A DNA stretch of 64,000 bases, from contig NZ_CP028908.1 of assembly GCF_024181725.1 (NCBI RefSeq), forward strand, positions 3,089,501 to 3,153,500. Reading direction: 5' to 3'. The translations under genes were made by a program, and so were the position numbers. The notes under the pieces are model-generated. The model saw only the letters and a program-made list of their open reading frames with translations, did no database searches and had not been told where the DNA came from. Below, piece by piece: positions 28,117 through 38,723 of this stretch. Within the stretch, counting starts at the first letter, position 1; the number at the start of each line of letters is the position of its first letter. This DNA comes from Bradyrhizobium sp. WD16 (GTDB taxonomy: Bacteria; Pseudomonadota; Alphaproteobacteria; Rhizobiales; Xanthobacteraceae).

Positions 28117-28755
28117 ATGACAAACGATATCGATCGCGACGGCGTCGCGAAGGCCTATGCACGCTGGGCGCCGGTCTATGACCTTGTGTTCGGTCAGGTG
28201 TTCGATGCCGGGCGCAAGGCGACCATCGCCGTCGCCGATGCCATCGGCGGCCGGGTGCTCGATGTCGGTGTCGGCACCGGACTGTCGCTGTCGGACTATT
28301 CGCGCTCGACGAAATTGTGCGGCGTTGACATCTCCGAACCGATGCTGCGCAAGGCTCACGAGCGGGTGCGGGCCCTCAAGCTCGATAACGTCGAGACGCT
28401 GGCGGTGATGGATGCCAAGCATCTCGCTTTCGCCGACGGCACCTTCGATGCCGTGGTAGCGCAATACGTCATCACCGCCGTGCCCGATCCCGAAGGCACC
28501 CTCGATGATTTCGTCCGCGTGCTCAAGATCGGCGGCGAACTGATCCTGGTCAATCACATCGGCGCCGAGAGCGGGCCGCGCCGGCTGTTCGAGCTCGCCT
28601 TCGCGCCGCTGGCGCGACGCCTCGGCTGGCGGCCGGAATTTCCCTGGAAGCGGCTGGTCGATTGGGCCGCGCGCCACGGCGGGGTCAAGCTCGAGGAACG
28701 CCGGCCGATGCCGCCGATGGGTCACTTCTCCCTGATCCGCTTCCGCAAGGTCTGA
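28117..28755 (+). CDS. pmtA: Phosphatidylethanolamine N-methyltransferase (PmtA-like)
   Basis: The 212-residue protein is a class I SAM methyltransferase. It has motif I GGRVLDVGVGTGLSLSDY (residues 44-61), the acidic ribose-binding CGVDISEPMLRKAHERVRAL, and DGTFDAVVAQYVITAVPDPE with VLKIGGELILVNHIGAESGP. The start YARWAPVYDLVFGQVFDAGR is characteristic of the PmtA group that makes phosphatidylcholine from PE by three methylations. The protein is cytoplasmic or peripheral to the inner membrane. The upstream 80 bp are palindromic element D, so the ribosome-binding region is CTAGCTGCTCACCTC, without a good Shine-Dalgarno sequence. The neighbours do not add functional information. Confidence 0.85.
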   Translation: MTNDIDRDGVAKAYARWAPVYDLVFGQVFDAGRKATIAVADAIGGRVLDVGVGTGLSLSDYSRSTKLCGVDISEPMLRKAHERVRALKLDNVETLAVMDAKHLAFADGTFDAVVAQYVITAVPDPEGTLDDFVRVLKIGGELILVNHIGAESGPRRLFELAFAPLARRLGWRPEFPWKRLVDWAARHGGVKLEERRPMPPMGHFSLIRFRKV

Positions 28756-29067
28756 CCAAGGCAGCCCCGGAACATCCGGCGCGGTGGTCCGTTCTGCCGC
28801 CGTGCTGCCGCGCAAAACCCTCGTCACCGCCGCCGCGGCCAGTACCAATTGCGCGCCGACCCGGGCCCAGCCCGGCGAGGGCCAGGCGGCGCCGGGCGGC
28901 ATCACCACGGGGTAGGCACCGTCTGAGCCGCTCGGCAGTCCCGGCGGCGATCCCTCGATCCAGCCGAAATAGCCGGGGCAGGGGCGCCAAGGTTGCTTGA
29001 CATGTATTTGGCCGACTTCTTATATGCCGCCGGTTCGCGGACGGGCGATGCGCCCGTTCCGTGCGTT
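28756..29067. other. Gap between pmtA and tRNA-Met
   Basis: No complete gene is seen. A minus-strand frame (about 28760-28985) reads PGYFGWIEGSPPGLPSGSDG, AYPVVMPPGAAWPSPGWARV; it has coding-like composition and could be a gene fragment, but no family is recognised and no start is evident. The right end holds the tRNA promoter. Confidence 0.35.
28997..29025 (+). promoter_or_regulatory. Sigma-70 promoter of tRNA-Met
   Basis: TTGACA at 28997-29002 and TTATAT at 29020-29025, separated by 17 bp, lie about 42 bp before the tRNA. This is the best housekeeping promoter match in the window. A GGGCGATGCGCCC hairpin sits between promoter and tRNA. Confidence 0.75.
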
Positions 29068-30669
<1,602 letters not shown>

Positions 30670-30670
<1 letters not shown>

Positions 30671-31167
30671 TAGAGGGTCTCTTTCATGGTCAAAAGGGCC
30701 GGAACAGCGTATTGCACAAGTGGATCAAGGCGACTTGGGTCGACGGTGTCGTACCAATGCGCCGCGTGGAGAAGGTTGAGCGTGCCGATGACGGTCGCAT
30801 CCCACCGGACGGGCAGGTTCAGGACGCTTTCGCAACCGAGCGACCAGATCAGCTCGTAATCGAAGAAAACGTCGCGAATATCGTCGCGGTCGCGGCCGAT
30901 ATAAGCCTCGCCACGGCTCAACACGCGGCGCATCCACGGCGTATCATTGATCGGTTTGGTGCCGCCAACGGGATAGGCCTCGGGCATGTTCGAATAGGCG
31001 CGGCAAATGAAGCCGCGCACCGGATCATGGACAAGCACGGTGAAGAGCCGGACCCCGACGATCTCGGCCAGAACGCGCTCGATCGCCTGTAGCGAGGCCG
31101 TGGGCTGACCGCCGCCGATCTGCGCGGCGGCGAGATCGGCGACATGGCTGAGGGAGAGAGGCTGCAT
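30670..31167 (-). CDS. GAF-domain protein
   Basis: This 165-residue protein starts at the ATG that overlaps the MFS stop (TGATG). It consists almost wholly of a GAF-like fold: ERVLAEIVGVRLFTVLVHDP, FICRAYSNMPEAYPVGGTKP, VLSRGEAYIGRDRDDIRDVF, LIWSLGCESVLNLPVRWDAT, VIGTLNLLHAAHWY. Stand-alone GAF proteins of this size occur next to amidohydrolase and transporter genes; some bind small ligands, and some relate to methionine-sulfoxide reductases. The C-x-x-x-N pattern (GCESVLN) is present, but the fRMsr active-site cysteines are not evident. The role is likely accessory to the transported substrate. Confidence 0.75.
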
Positions 31168-32573
31168 CAGGCGCGATCCAGCTCGGCGGCGGAGATTTCC
31201 TCGAGCGCACGATTGCGGGTGTCGACGCCCATGAAAAGGACAGCGCAAGCCCCGACCAGCAGCACGACAGTCGTCGTACCGAACACACCGGCAAAACCGA
31301 AATGCGGATAGAGCCAGCCGACGAGGATCGGCGAGACGATTGCGCCGATCCGACCGATGGAGGAGGCGGTGCCGACGCCGGTGGCGCGGACTTCGGTGGG
31401 GAAGATCTCCGGCGTATAGGCGTAGATGCCGCCATAGGTGCCATTCATGAAGAAGCTCAGGCAGATGCCGGCGATCATGATGACGCCTTCATTCGGCGCG
31501 AGCGCCATGCCGATGGCCGACAGACCACCCAACACCATGTAAGTTGCGATCGTTGCCTGCCGGCCGATGCGCTCATTGCAATAGGCGGCGGAGAAATAGC
31601 CCGGGATCTGGGCGAGATAGATCGCAATCGAATAGGCAAACGACTTGGTGATCGTCATTCCGCTTGCGACGAGGAGACTCGGGATCCAGGTGAAGAAGGC
31701 GTAATAGCTGAAGGTGATCGACAGCCACATCAGCCAGCTCATGAGCGTGATGCGGGCGAGCTTCGGGGTCCACAGGAATGCGAGCTTGCCAAGGAAGGAG
31801 CGCTTCGGCACCTCGACATGAGGCAGGGCCGCGGCGATTGGGCCGAGCGTCAGCCCTTCGGCCACAACACGCGCTTCGATGTTCGAAACGATCGTCTCAG
31901 CCTCAGCAAGACGGCCGCGGGTCATGAGCCAACGCGGCGATTCTGGCAGCGCCTTACGCCACCACAAGAGCATCAGTACCGGCGCAGCTGTGAGCAGAAT
32001 GACATAACGCCAGGCCTCGGGGCCGAGCGGCACAACGAAATAGCCAAGCAGCGCCGCCGTCACGAAGCCAAAGGAGAAGAAGCCGGCGAGCGCACCAGTG
32101 AAGCGGCCACGCAATCGGCTTGTGACGAATTCCGCCAGGAACGGCGCAATAATGGCCGATTCCGCGCCTGTCCCGGCACCGGCCAGAATGCGCCAGGCGA
32201 GAAACGTCGACCAGTCCCCAGCAAACGCCGATCCGATCGAGGCAACACAATAGAACAGCAACGCATACATCATCACGGCGCGGCGGCCGATGCTGTCACC
32301 GAGAAGGCCGGCAAGCATCGCGCCGAAGAAGAAGCCGATATAGGTGCCGCTACCGAGGAAGCCGACCTCGACGCTGGTGAGATGCCACGTTGTGCGCAGT
32401 ACCGGCAGCACGAACGCAATGACCGCCGCATCCAGCCCGTCAAACGTGTAGCCCAGCCCACCCATAAACAGAAGATTCCAATGGAACCGACTAAATGGAA
32501 TTCTTTCTATACGCTCGGCTATGTTTGACAGGGTCTGCCCTCCAGCAGGTTGAGAATGGATACGGATCTCCAC
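31167..32573 (-). CDS. MFS transporter (aromatic acid / metabolite:H+ symporter type)
   Basis: The protein has twelve predicted hydrophobic segments and the MFS signatures GLLGDSIGRRAVMM (loop 2-3) and RILAGAGTGAESAIIAPFLA (helix 5), plus ALPESPRWLMTRGRLAEAE in the central loop, as in sugar and metabolite:H+ symporters. The core begins IPFSRFHWNLLFMGGLGYTF. The start is uncertain: the only upstream ATG in frame (32666) lies inside the tetR gene, a GTG lies at 32573, and the best ribosome-binding site (GGAGGG) precedes a CTG at 32531. Overlaps with the GAF and amidohydrolase genes suggest it imports their substrate. Confidence 0.85.
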   Translation of the reverse strand: MEIRIHSQPAGGQTLSNIAERIERIPFSRFHWNLLFMGGLGYTFDGLDAAVIAFVLPVLRTTWHLTSVEVGFLGSGTYIGFFFGAMLAGLLGDSIGRRAVMMYALLFYCVASIGSAFAGDWSTFLAWRILAGAGTGAESAIIAPFLAEFVTSRLRGRFTGALAGFFSFGFVTAALLGYFVVPLGPEAWRYVILLTAAPVLMLLWWRKALPESPRWLMTRGRLAEAETIVSNIEARVVAEGLTLGPIAAALPHVEVPKRSFLGKLAFLWTPKLARITLMSWLMWLSITFSYYAFFTWIPSLLVASGMTITKSFAYSIAIYLAQIPGYFSAAYCNERIGRQATIATYMVLGGLSAIGMALAPNEGVIMIAGICLSFFMNGTYGGIYAYTPEIFPTEVRATGVGTASSIGRIGAIVSPILVGWLYPHFGFAGVFGTTTVVLLVGACAVLFMGVDTRNRALEEISAAELDRA

Positions 32574-32614
32574 GCGCCGACATGTGCGGACGCGTTGACT
32601 GAGACTGCCTGGTC

Positions 32615-33244
32615 TCAGGTATTTCGGGGTGAAGTTTCGATTTCTCTCTCCAACTGCTCTTTCCAATAGGAGAGGATGGCCTCGAAATAGGCTGGATCGT
32701 CACGCAGCACACTTTGCGCGACCATGCCGCGAATCAGGCACATGGTCGCATTGAGCATGGTCTCCGCGCGGGTGGGTGACAGGCCGCGCCTCTGCGAGAG
32801 ATGTTGCCAGGTCTGATCGATCGCGGCATGGAATTCCTGGACGACAGGGATGAGACGGGTGCGGAAGCCATGGTTGTGGCGCGCTTCCGGCAGATACTCC
32901 ATGGTCGTATAGAAAAGACCACCGGCCATGAGGTTCCAGAGATAATCGACAATCTCACGGCTTGAGGTGAACGATGATGTTCCGCCTTCAACAAAAGCGC
33001 TTAAGTCAGCTGTGACTGTGCGCAGTTGATGCTCGATCGACTGTACGACAAGATCTTCCTTACTCTTGAAGTTATGCGTCAGGGCACCCTTCGAAAGCCC
33101 CGCTTCACGCGCGACATCGATTGTCGTTAGCCGTGTATATCCTTGCGTCAGCAGGAGATGCAGTGTCGCCTTCATCAGGGCGAGACGAGTGTCCTCGCTG
33201 CGCTGCTCCTGGGTGCGCTTCTGGCTCGCCGTCTGGTTGTCCAC
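32615..33244 (-). CDS. TetR-family transcriptional regulator
   Basis: The 209-residue protein has the TetR N-terminal DNA-binding domain: LALMKATLHLLLTQGYTRLT, TIDVAREAGLSKGALTHNFK, SKEDLVVQSIEHQ. The helix-turn-helix lies at about residues 42-61. The C-terminal helical ligand domain is of the TetR_C type and not further classifiable. It is the first gene of the minus-strand set tetR-MFS-GAF-amidohydrolase, so it probably represses its own operon in response to the imported compound. A palindrome upstream (33326-33345) is a candidate operator. Confidence 0.9.
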   Translation of the reverse strand: MDNQTASQKRTQEQRSEDTRLALMKATLHLLLTQGYTRLTTIDVAREAGLSKGALTHNFKSKEDLVVQSIEHQLRTVTADLSAFVEGGTSSFTSSREIVDYLWNLMAGGLFYTTMEYLPEARHNHGFRTRLIPVVQEFHAAIDQTWQHLSQRRGLSPTRAETMLNATMCLIRGMVAQSVLRDDPAYFEAILSYWKEQLEREIETSPRNT

Positions 33245-33325
33245 GCGGTGTCCTCACTGCCAGGTTTATCTGCCGGCTTGCTGGCCGGTTTGATCGTTCA
33301 TGCAATAATCCTGACATTGATTTTA

Positions 33326-33345
33326 AAAACAGGCCAGCCGGTTTT
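33326..33345. promoter_or_regulatory. Candidate TetR operator
   Basis: AAAACAGGCCAGCCGGTTTT equals its reverse complement at 16 of 20 positions. It lies about 80-100 bp before tetR in an otherwise gene-free gap. A related half-site (GCCGGTTTGAT) lies about 50 bp nearer the gene. Confidence 0.45.
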
Positions 33346-33475
33346 TTAGACGGGGCTGAATTTTAGACAATCCAATAAATGTCAATTATTTCAGCTAGAT
33401 AGCGCCAGATCGCCAGATCGCCTGATCCGTCTGGCCCCCGAAATGCCCATAATGCACATTACGGTGGATGAAATT

Positions 33476-33975
33476 CTAGGCAAGATCGACCAGCGAAGCG
33501 GACAGTCCGAAGTCGACACGCGGGTCGCCCGTGCTGCGGCGACGTGATCGTGTCCCGGGGCGTGGTGTAGCTGGCGGCGTGTCGCCGCGTTCGCCGGCGA
33601 GGGCCGGTCCGCTGGCGATAGCCGGAAGGCTGACGGTGGGATCATCGCTCAACGGCGCGATGGTTTCCGGTGTCATATAACGGGCCCGCTGGACGGCCCA
33701 TTCATCGTTCTGTTCGCGCAGGAACGCGCCGACAAGGCGGACAACGGCGTCTTCATTGGGGAAGATGCCGACCACCTCGGTCCGTCGCTTGATCTCGCCG
33801 TTGAGGCGCTCGATCGGGTTGGTCGAGTGCAGCTCGGTCCGATGCTGCGGCGGGAACGTCATATAGGCCAGCACATCGGTCTCGGCCTCGTCCAGGAAGG
33901 TCGCGGCGGGAAATCGCTCGGCCAAACTGTTGAGCGCCGGTGCAGTCGTGCTGCGGTTTCCGCTCTGGTCGTATG
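33476..33975 (-). mobile_element. IS256-family transposase remnant (C-terminal part)
   Basis: The minus strand encodes RFPAATFLDEAETDVLAYMT, FPPQHRTELHSTNPIERLNG, EIKRRTEVVGIFPNEDAVVR, LVGAFLREQNDEWAVQRARY, the diagnostic C-terminal region of IS256 transposases including the N-x-x-ER-N-E-KRR-----FP motif and a catalytic Glu. The N-terminal two thirds, with both Asp residues, are missing and no terminal repeats are seen, so the fragment is inactive. It lies between the tetR and LysR regions and marks the border of two accessory blocks. Confidence 0.85.
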
Positions 33976-34036
33976 CCCACCGGCGGTTTTGAAGGGCTGG
34001 ATCGAACAGGTCAGGCAGTTCAGAACGGAAAAAGCT

Positions 34037-34963
34037 CTACGCGGACAGCCGCGTCAGAATCTCAATAAAGGCTCGGCTCACGGGCAGCTTCTTCCACTCG
34101 TCGGGAGCGGCGATCTGAAATCGGGCCTTGTAGGAAAAGAGATCCGGCCGCAAGATTCGAACTTGGCCTTGTTCGACAAAGGAACGCGCATAATGGTCGG
34201 GCAAATAGCCTAAGAAAGCTCCCGATTTGATCAAGTATGCCTCGGCTTCCATATTGCTGACGGTCGCATGAGACGACGGGATTGCAAATATCTTGATGTC
34301 ACGCGCCGCCCAATAACCTCGCGCGATGATGCGATGCACGCGAACCGCCTCGATGTCGATCAATCGATCCTCGATGTTGAACAGCGGATGGTCGCGTCCG
34401 CAGCAGAAGTGCTGCATTTCGTCATAGAGATCGGTATAGGACAGGCCCAACGCGACCCGTGGAAAGCTGCCGATCGCTAGATTGAGCTTTTGTGCGACGA
34501 CTTCGCGGAGTAGGATTTCTGGCGAGCCAATCTCCAGGGAGATATGGACGGTCGGAGCCACTCGAACGAATTCTGCGACCGCATCGGCCAGACGCATCCG
34601 GGAGTCGCTGATCGCATTGTCGACGACACCGATAGAGATCCGGCCGCCCAAGTGGCTGCGCAATTCCGCCACCCGCCGACTAAAATGCACCAGCGAGCCC
34701 AGGAGCCGCTGACCTTCTTCGTAAATCGCACGGCCATTTTCCGTCAGTGAGAAGCCGCTGCGGCCGCGCTTGCACAGCTTGACCCCAAGGCGCTGCTCGA
34801 GAGCACTTAGTTTTTCGGAGATGGATGGCAGGGAAAGATGGAGATCTGCCTGCGCGGCCGTCAGTCCCCCCGCCTCAACGACTGTCATGAAGATACGCAA
34901 CAGCCGTACATCGGCGGTCTCCATGGCAATCAGCGCGCGCGCTCTTCTGCCTGCCGAATTCAA
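34037..34963 (-). CDS. LysR-family transcriptional regulator
   Basis: The 308-residue protein has the LysR winged helix: LRIFMTVVEAGGLTAAQADL, HLSLPSISEKLSALEQRLGV, KLCKRGRSGFSLTENGRAIY. The effector domain follows (GRISIGVVDNAISDSRMRLA, NLAIGSFPRVALGLSYTDLY, AEAYLIKSGAFLGYLPDHYA). The listed start is a TTG with AGGGG upstream; the ATG at 34924 (METADVRLL) is equally possible. It lies upstream of, and on the same strand as, the IS256 debris, and is the nearest regulator to the polyamine-type operon 0.6 kb away, but it is separated from that operon by the repeat array, so a regulatory link is an inference. Confidence 0.88.
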   Translation of the reverse strand: MNSAGRRARALIAMETADVRLLRIFMTVVEAGGLTAAQADLHLSLPSISEKLSALEQRLGVKLCKRGRSGFSLTENGRAIYEEGQRLLGSLVHFSRRVAELRSHLGGRISIGVVDNAISDSRMRLADAVAEFVRVAPTVHISLEIGSPEILLREVVAQKLNLAIGSFPRVALGLSYTDLYDEMQHFCCGRDHPLFNIEDRLIDIEAVRVHRIIARGYWAARDIKIFAIPSSHATVSNMEAEAYLIKSGAFLGYLPDHYARSFVEQGQVRILRPDLFSYKARFQIAAPDEWKKLPVSRAFIEILTRLSA

Positions 34964-35128
34964 GGCATGTCCCCTGCGAGCTTCGAAATCGTGGTGGAAA
35001 TCTTACATTCAACCGTTGCCCACGCAGGCTGTCTGTCCAGACGATCCAAAGCATTGGAAGCCCTTGAGCGTGATCGAGACCACTCGCATTGCATGATATC
35101 CCTTAGCCGTTGGTGAGCATCTTCGCTC

Positions 35129-35533
35129 TGCTGTCCAGATTTTAACGTTCGTATCCCTTTGCAGCGCGCACTGATACGAACGTTAGAACCAAAGGAACAC
35201 CAGTATAGTCATGATTCTAGAGCGTTTTACCGCGGAGAAAGCGTGTCAAACAAAAACCTAGAGCTCCGCTCCGATTCCATCGGAGCGGAGAAGGCTCTAG
35301 TGTCCTGTCTCCGAATTACCGCTTCATTTGCCTCACCCTCGCACGGTCATTCGGAGACATCAGGACACTAGCAAAATCAAAAAGCTAGTGCGGCTTATGT
35401 CTCGCAATTGCCTACAGGGGCATGCCGCGAAGGGCATAGGCAATTGCGAGACGCCACACTAGTGCGGTTTTGGATCTGACGCCCGTACGACGACTTCGCT
35501 GCAATGCTGAAACGAGCGTCAGATCCCTTGTGC
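35129..35533. repeat. Composite palindromic array D' - E - A - B - C'
   Basis: Five hairpins lie in tandem. D' (35129-35209, inverted relative to 28030) has a decayed left CTAG. E (35218-35300) starts CTAGAGCGTTTT and ends with GCTCCGCTCCGATTCC pairing with CGGAGCGGAG, then GGCTCTAG. A is at 35297-35371, the linker CAAAATCAAAAAG at 35372-35384, B at 35385-35462. C' (35459 to about 35533) has the core GGATCTGACGCCCGTA with ACGAGCGTCAGATCC on the right and a decayed end. E and A share one CTAG, and B and C' share another. The array occupies most of the gap 34964-35539, in which no gene is seen. Confidence 0.88.
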
Positions 35534-35539
35534 CCCTCA

Positions 35540-37198
35540 TCAAGTTTCAAAACTCACGCGACCCGCGCAAATCGTTGCGATCGGGCTGATTTGATCAATA
35601 ATTTCAGTTGGCGTGTCTTCAAGGTCGCTATCCAGGATCACGACGTCAGCTGCGTAGCCTGCCCTCAACTTGCCTTTCCAGCTGTCGCGAAATTCTGCGA
35701 ATGCGGCTCGGACGGTATAGGCATCGAGTGTCTCGGCCAGTGATTGCCGGTTGTCAGGCAGGCCTTCCGCCCATGGCTTTCGAGTCATGGCCGAGTGGAT
35801 TGACTGCAAAGGATTCACGGGAGAAACGGGCCAGTCGGAAGAGAAAATCATATCGACGCCGGCATCGCGGAAAGTGCGCCAGGCATATGCCAACGGCCAC
35901 TTCGCCTTGCCGATGCGCGAAATGGTCGGTTCGAGGGGGAGCCCCATCTGGCCGGGCGGGTGCGGCGGCTGCATGGAGGCCAATACGCGGAGTCGCTTAA
36001 AGCGATCGAAGTCCTGAGAACGAATGATTTCGATATGCTCAATCCGATGCCGGCTGTCGCGTGGTCCGTTCGCTGCCGCAGCCGCCTCGTAGCCATCGAG
36101 CGCTCGCGCTACGGCGCCATCTCCGATAGCATGCACTGCCATTTGGAGACCACGCCGGTCCGCTTCTATGCAGATCCGATTGAACGTCGTCTCGTCGAGC
36201 CTCGCCTCGCCCCTCCATCCCGCAAGATCGGCGTAGTCATCGGCCATCAAGGCCGTGTGACTATCGAGCACGCCGTCCATGAATACCTTGACGGTGCCCG
36301 CACTCAGCCATTCCGAGTTATAGGCGGCGGCCATATATTCTGCTTTGTCCATAGCTTCAATAACGTCACCATCCGCATAGAGGAAGGGAATGCGAGCGCG
36401 GACGGTGAGTTCGCCAGACAGCTGCAAGTCCTTCAGCAACTTCAGTTGATAGAAGTTGCCATCCATATTCTGGAAGCTGGTGATGCCGTGCTTCGCCAAA
36501 TGAGCGAGCCCTTTCTTCAAGGCCTCGCGGTCGCGGGCCATCTCGAGGGCGTCCGGTGACGGGGCAGGTTCGCCACCCGTACTAAGTCCAAGGCGCTCCC
36601 GGCCGCCGGAGCTTCCGAGAGCTATGACGGCATCAAAGGCAGCGTGCTCCCTCAGTTCACCGGTCGCGAGGTCGTCCGGGCCCATGACGATCTCGTTGCC
36701 TGGCGGCAGTACGCGCCCCTCCAGAAGCCCCGCTGTGCGCAGCGCGCGGGTATTCGCCCAGACCGTATGGTGATCGGGGGACATGAGGGCCAGCGGGCGA
36801 TCCGGGAGGATGGAATCAAGCACATGCCGATCGACGCTGCGGTCTCCCAACAAGGAGTAGTCTGCAGAGTTCGCAATGATCAGGTTGTCCAGCGGCGTGC
36901 TCGCGGCATGCTCCACGATCGCTTTTCGGAGTGCTTCCTCGCCTTTCAAGCCAAACAGCGACAAATGCGTGAGTTCGACCGACCCACCGAAGATGTGGAT
37001 GTGGCTTTCATTGAAACCGGGCAGAACCGTGTTTCCGGCGGCGTCGAAGACGCGTGTTCCGGGATGACGCAGTTCGGCAATCTCGTCGGCCGCTCCAACC
37101 GCGAGGATGCGGTCGTTCTGGATCGCGAGGGCCTCGGCCTTCGGGTTGAGTGGATCCATCGTGAGTAGGCGGCCGTTGGTTATGATGATGTCCGCCAT
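35540..37198 (-). CDS. YtcJ-like amidohydrolase
   Basis: The 552-residue protein has no signal peptide and starts MADIIITNGRLLTMDPLNPK. The metal pair is in NTVLPGFNESHIHIFGG. Other family marks are TVKVFMDGVLDSHTALMADD, LQMAVHAIGDGAVARALDGY, RHRIEHIEIIRSQDFDRFKR and FSSDWPVSPVNPLQSIHSAM, then KLRAGYAADVVILDSDLEDT. It belongs to the same broad Amidohydro_3 family as the genes at 194 and 3365 but is a distinct subgroup, being cytosolic and lacking the MC-x-x-C start. It is the last gene of the ABC-oxidoreductase-ALDH operon, with 1 bp to the ALDH stop. It probably hydrolyses an amide or ring intermediate or a conjugated amine; the substrate is unknown. Confidence 0.87.
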   Translation of the reverse strand: MADIIITNGRLLTMDPLNPKAEALAIQNDRILAVGAADEIAELRHPGTRVFDAAGNTVLPGFNESHIHIFGGSVELTHLSLFGLKGEEALRKAIVEHAASTPLDNLIIANSADYSLLGDRSVDRHVLDSILPDRPLALMSPDHHTVWANTRALRTAGLLEGRVLPPGNEIVMGPDDLATGELREHAAFDAVIALGSSGGRERLGLSTGGEPAPSPDALEMARDREALKKGLAHLAKHGITSFQNMDGNFYQLKLLKDLQLSGELTVRARIPFLYADGDVIEAMDKAEYMAAAYNSEWLSAGTVKVFMDGVLDSHTALMADDYADLAGWRGEARLDETTFNRICIEADRRGLQMAVHAIGDGAVARALDGYEAAAAANGPRDSRHRIEHIEIIRSQDFDRFKRLRVLASMQPPHPPGQMGLPLEPTISRIGKAKWPLAYAWRTFRDAGVDMIFSSDWPVSPVNPLQSIHSAMTRKPWAEGLPDNRQSLAETLDAYTVRAAFAEFRDSWKGKLRAGYAADVVILDSDLEDTPTEIIDQISPIATICAGRVSFET

Positions 37199-37199
37199 T

Positions 37200-38723
37200 T
37201 CAGGCATGTTTCGCCTCCTGTCGAGTCGCAACTGTCAGATGCTTGACCGCAGAATAGGCGGCCAATCCGTGTGGTCCGAGCTCCCGTCCGATGCCGCTGG
37301 CCTTGAAGCCACCCCACGACGTGTTCGGGAAAATGATCTGAGGGGTATTGATCCAGATGTGACCAGCCACGACTTGCCTGGCCAGCCTCTGTGCATGATC
37401 CGGATCGCCCCCAACGATGGCGGCCGCAAGTCCGAATTCCGTGTCGTTGGCAAGCGCCACGGCTTCAGCCTCATCCGAAAAGCGCGCGATGGCCAGAACG
37501 GGACCGAAGATCTCCTCGCGCCAGATCGGGTGATGGAAGGGAACGTCCAGGTAGAGCGTCGGTTCGACGAAGAAGCCGTCTGCCTCAGTGCGGGCAACGC
37601 CGCCCTCCAGGCACTTCAAGCCGTCGACGCGAGCCTTCAGAAAGTAGGTCAGGATCTTGGCCCGCTGCGCCTCGGTCGTAATCGGTCCCATTTCGGCATG
37701 CGGATTGTCTGGACTATCCACGACCATGCGCCGCGTTTTTGCCCGCAGAACTGCGATCACGTCGTCGGCGATCGAATCGGCGACCAGCAGCCGCGATGTC
37801 GCCGAGCACATCTGGCCGCAATTGAAGAAAATGCCGGCGGCCGCGATCTCGGCCGCTTTCTCGACATCTGCGTCATCAAGAACGATGATCGGCGACTTCC
37901 CGCCAAGCTCCAGCGATAGTGGTAGAGTCCGCTCGGACGCGCCGGCCATGACCTGCCGTCCGGTGGCATTTGATCCTGTGAAAGACACTTTGGCGATGCC
38001 TGGATCCGCGACCAGCGCTGCTCCAATCGCGCCCGCGCCAGGCAGAATGTTGAGAACACCGGCGGGAAGTCCGGTCTCATCGGCAAGATCGCCGTAGACG
38101 AGTTCCGCAAGGGTCGTGAACTCGGACGGCTTGAGCACAGCTGTACATCCGGCGGCCAGCGCTGGCGCGAGCTTCCAGGCGGTCGTGACCAGCGGAAAAT
38201 TCCATGGGACGATCAGCGCTGCCGGCCCGAGGGGTTCGAAATAGGTCCGGCCCGCAAGTCCTGGATCCGCAAGTCCTGGATCCGCAAGCATGAAGCCGCC
38301 GCCCTGGCGACCGTCGAGGTCGGCCGCCAGGGCGGCGTAGTAGTCGAACGCCGCAGCAGCATCGTCGACATCGATCATCGCTTCGCTACGCGGCTTGCCG
38401 TTGTTGCGCATCTGGAGAGCAACAAGCTCGTCCTTGCGTGCCCTGAGACCGTCCGAAAATCCGCGTAGGTGGCCGGCTCGGGCCGCTCCGGAAAGCGAGC
38501 GCCATTCGCTGAACGCCTCCGCGGCTGCCTGCCCGGCCAGACTGACTTGTTTAGCGCTCGCTGGCGCAATATCGGCAAACACCTTGCCGGACGATGGATC
38601 GACGGCCTCAAGCGGTTTATCGCCGCAGCCGGTATGCCAAGCACCACGAATGTACACCGCCTTATCCCGAGCGGGAATGGTCGGGGGCGCAGCCGCGCCT
38701 GGCCGGCGCATGTCGTCGTTCAT
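37200..38723 (-). CDS. NAD(P)-dependent aldehyde dehydrogenase
   Basis: The protein (507 residues from the ATG overlapping the upstream stop) shows the ALDH set: ALIVPWNFPLVTTAWKLAPA, KPSEFTTLAELVYGDLADET, KVSFTGSNATGRQVMAGASE, the general base in LPLSLELGGKSPIIVLDDAD and the catalytic Cys in FFNCGQMCSATSRLLVADSI. EEIFGPVLAIARFSDEAEAV and NTSWGGFKASGIGRELGPHG complete it. It resembles betaine- or 4-aminobutyraldehyde-type dehydrogenases, fitting oxidation of an aldehyde formed by the FAD enzyme next to it. A 15-bp tandem duplication (about 38260-38290) encodes ADPGLADPGLAG; the reading frame is kept. Confidence 0.92.
   Translation of the reverse strand: MNDDMRRPGAAAPPTIPARDKAVYIRGAWHTGCGDKPLEAVDPSSGKVFADIAPASAKQVSLAGQAAAEAFSEWRSLSGAARAGHLRGFSDGLRARKDELVALQMRNNGKPRSEAMIDVDDAAAAFDYYAALAADLDGRQGGGFMLADPGLADPGLAGRTYFEPLGPAALIVPWNFPLVTTAWKLAPALAAGCTAVLKPSEFTTLAELVYGDLADETGLPAGVLNILPGAGAIGAALVADPGIAKVSFTGSNATGRQVMAGASERTLPLSLELGGKSPIIVLDDADVEKAAEIAAAGIFFNCGQMCSATSRLLVADSIADDVIAVLRAKTRRMVVDSPDNPHAEMGPITTEAQRAKILTYFLKARVDGLKCLEGGVARTEADGFFVEPTLYLDVPFHHPIWREEIFGPVLAIARFSDEAEAVALANDTEFGLAAAIVGGDPDHAQRLARQVVAGHIWINTPQIIFPNTSWGGFKASGIGRELGPHGLAAYSAVKHLTVATRQEAKHA

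Noticed and set aside
35129-35533. Possible CRISPR array
   Set aside because: The units differ from one another, are themselves palindromic, share CTAG ends and have no spacers of constant length; no cas genes are near.
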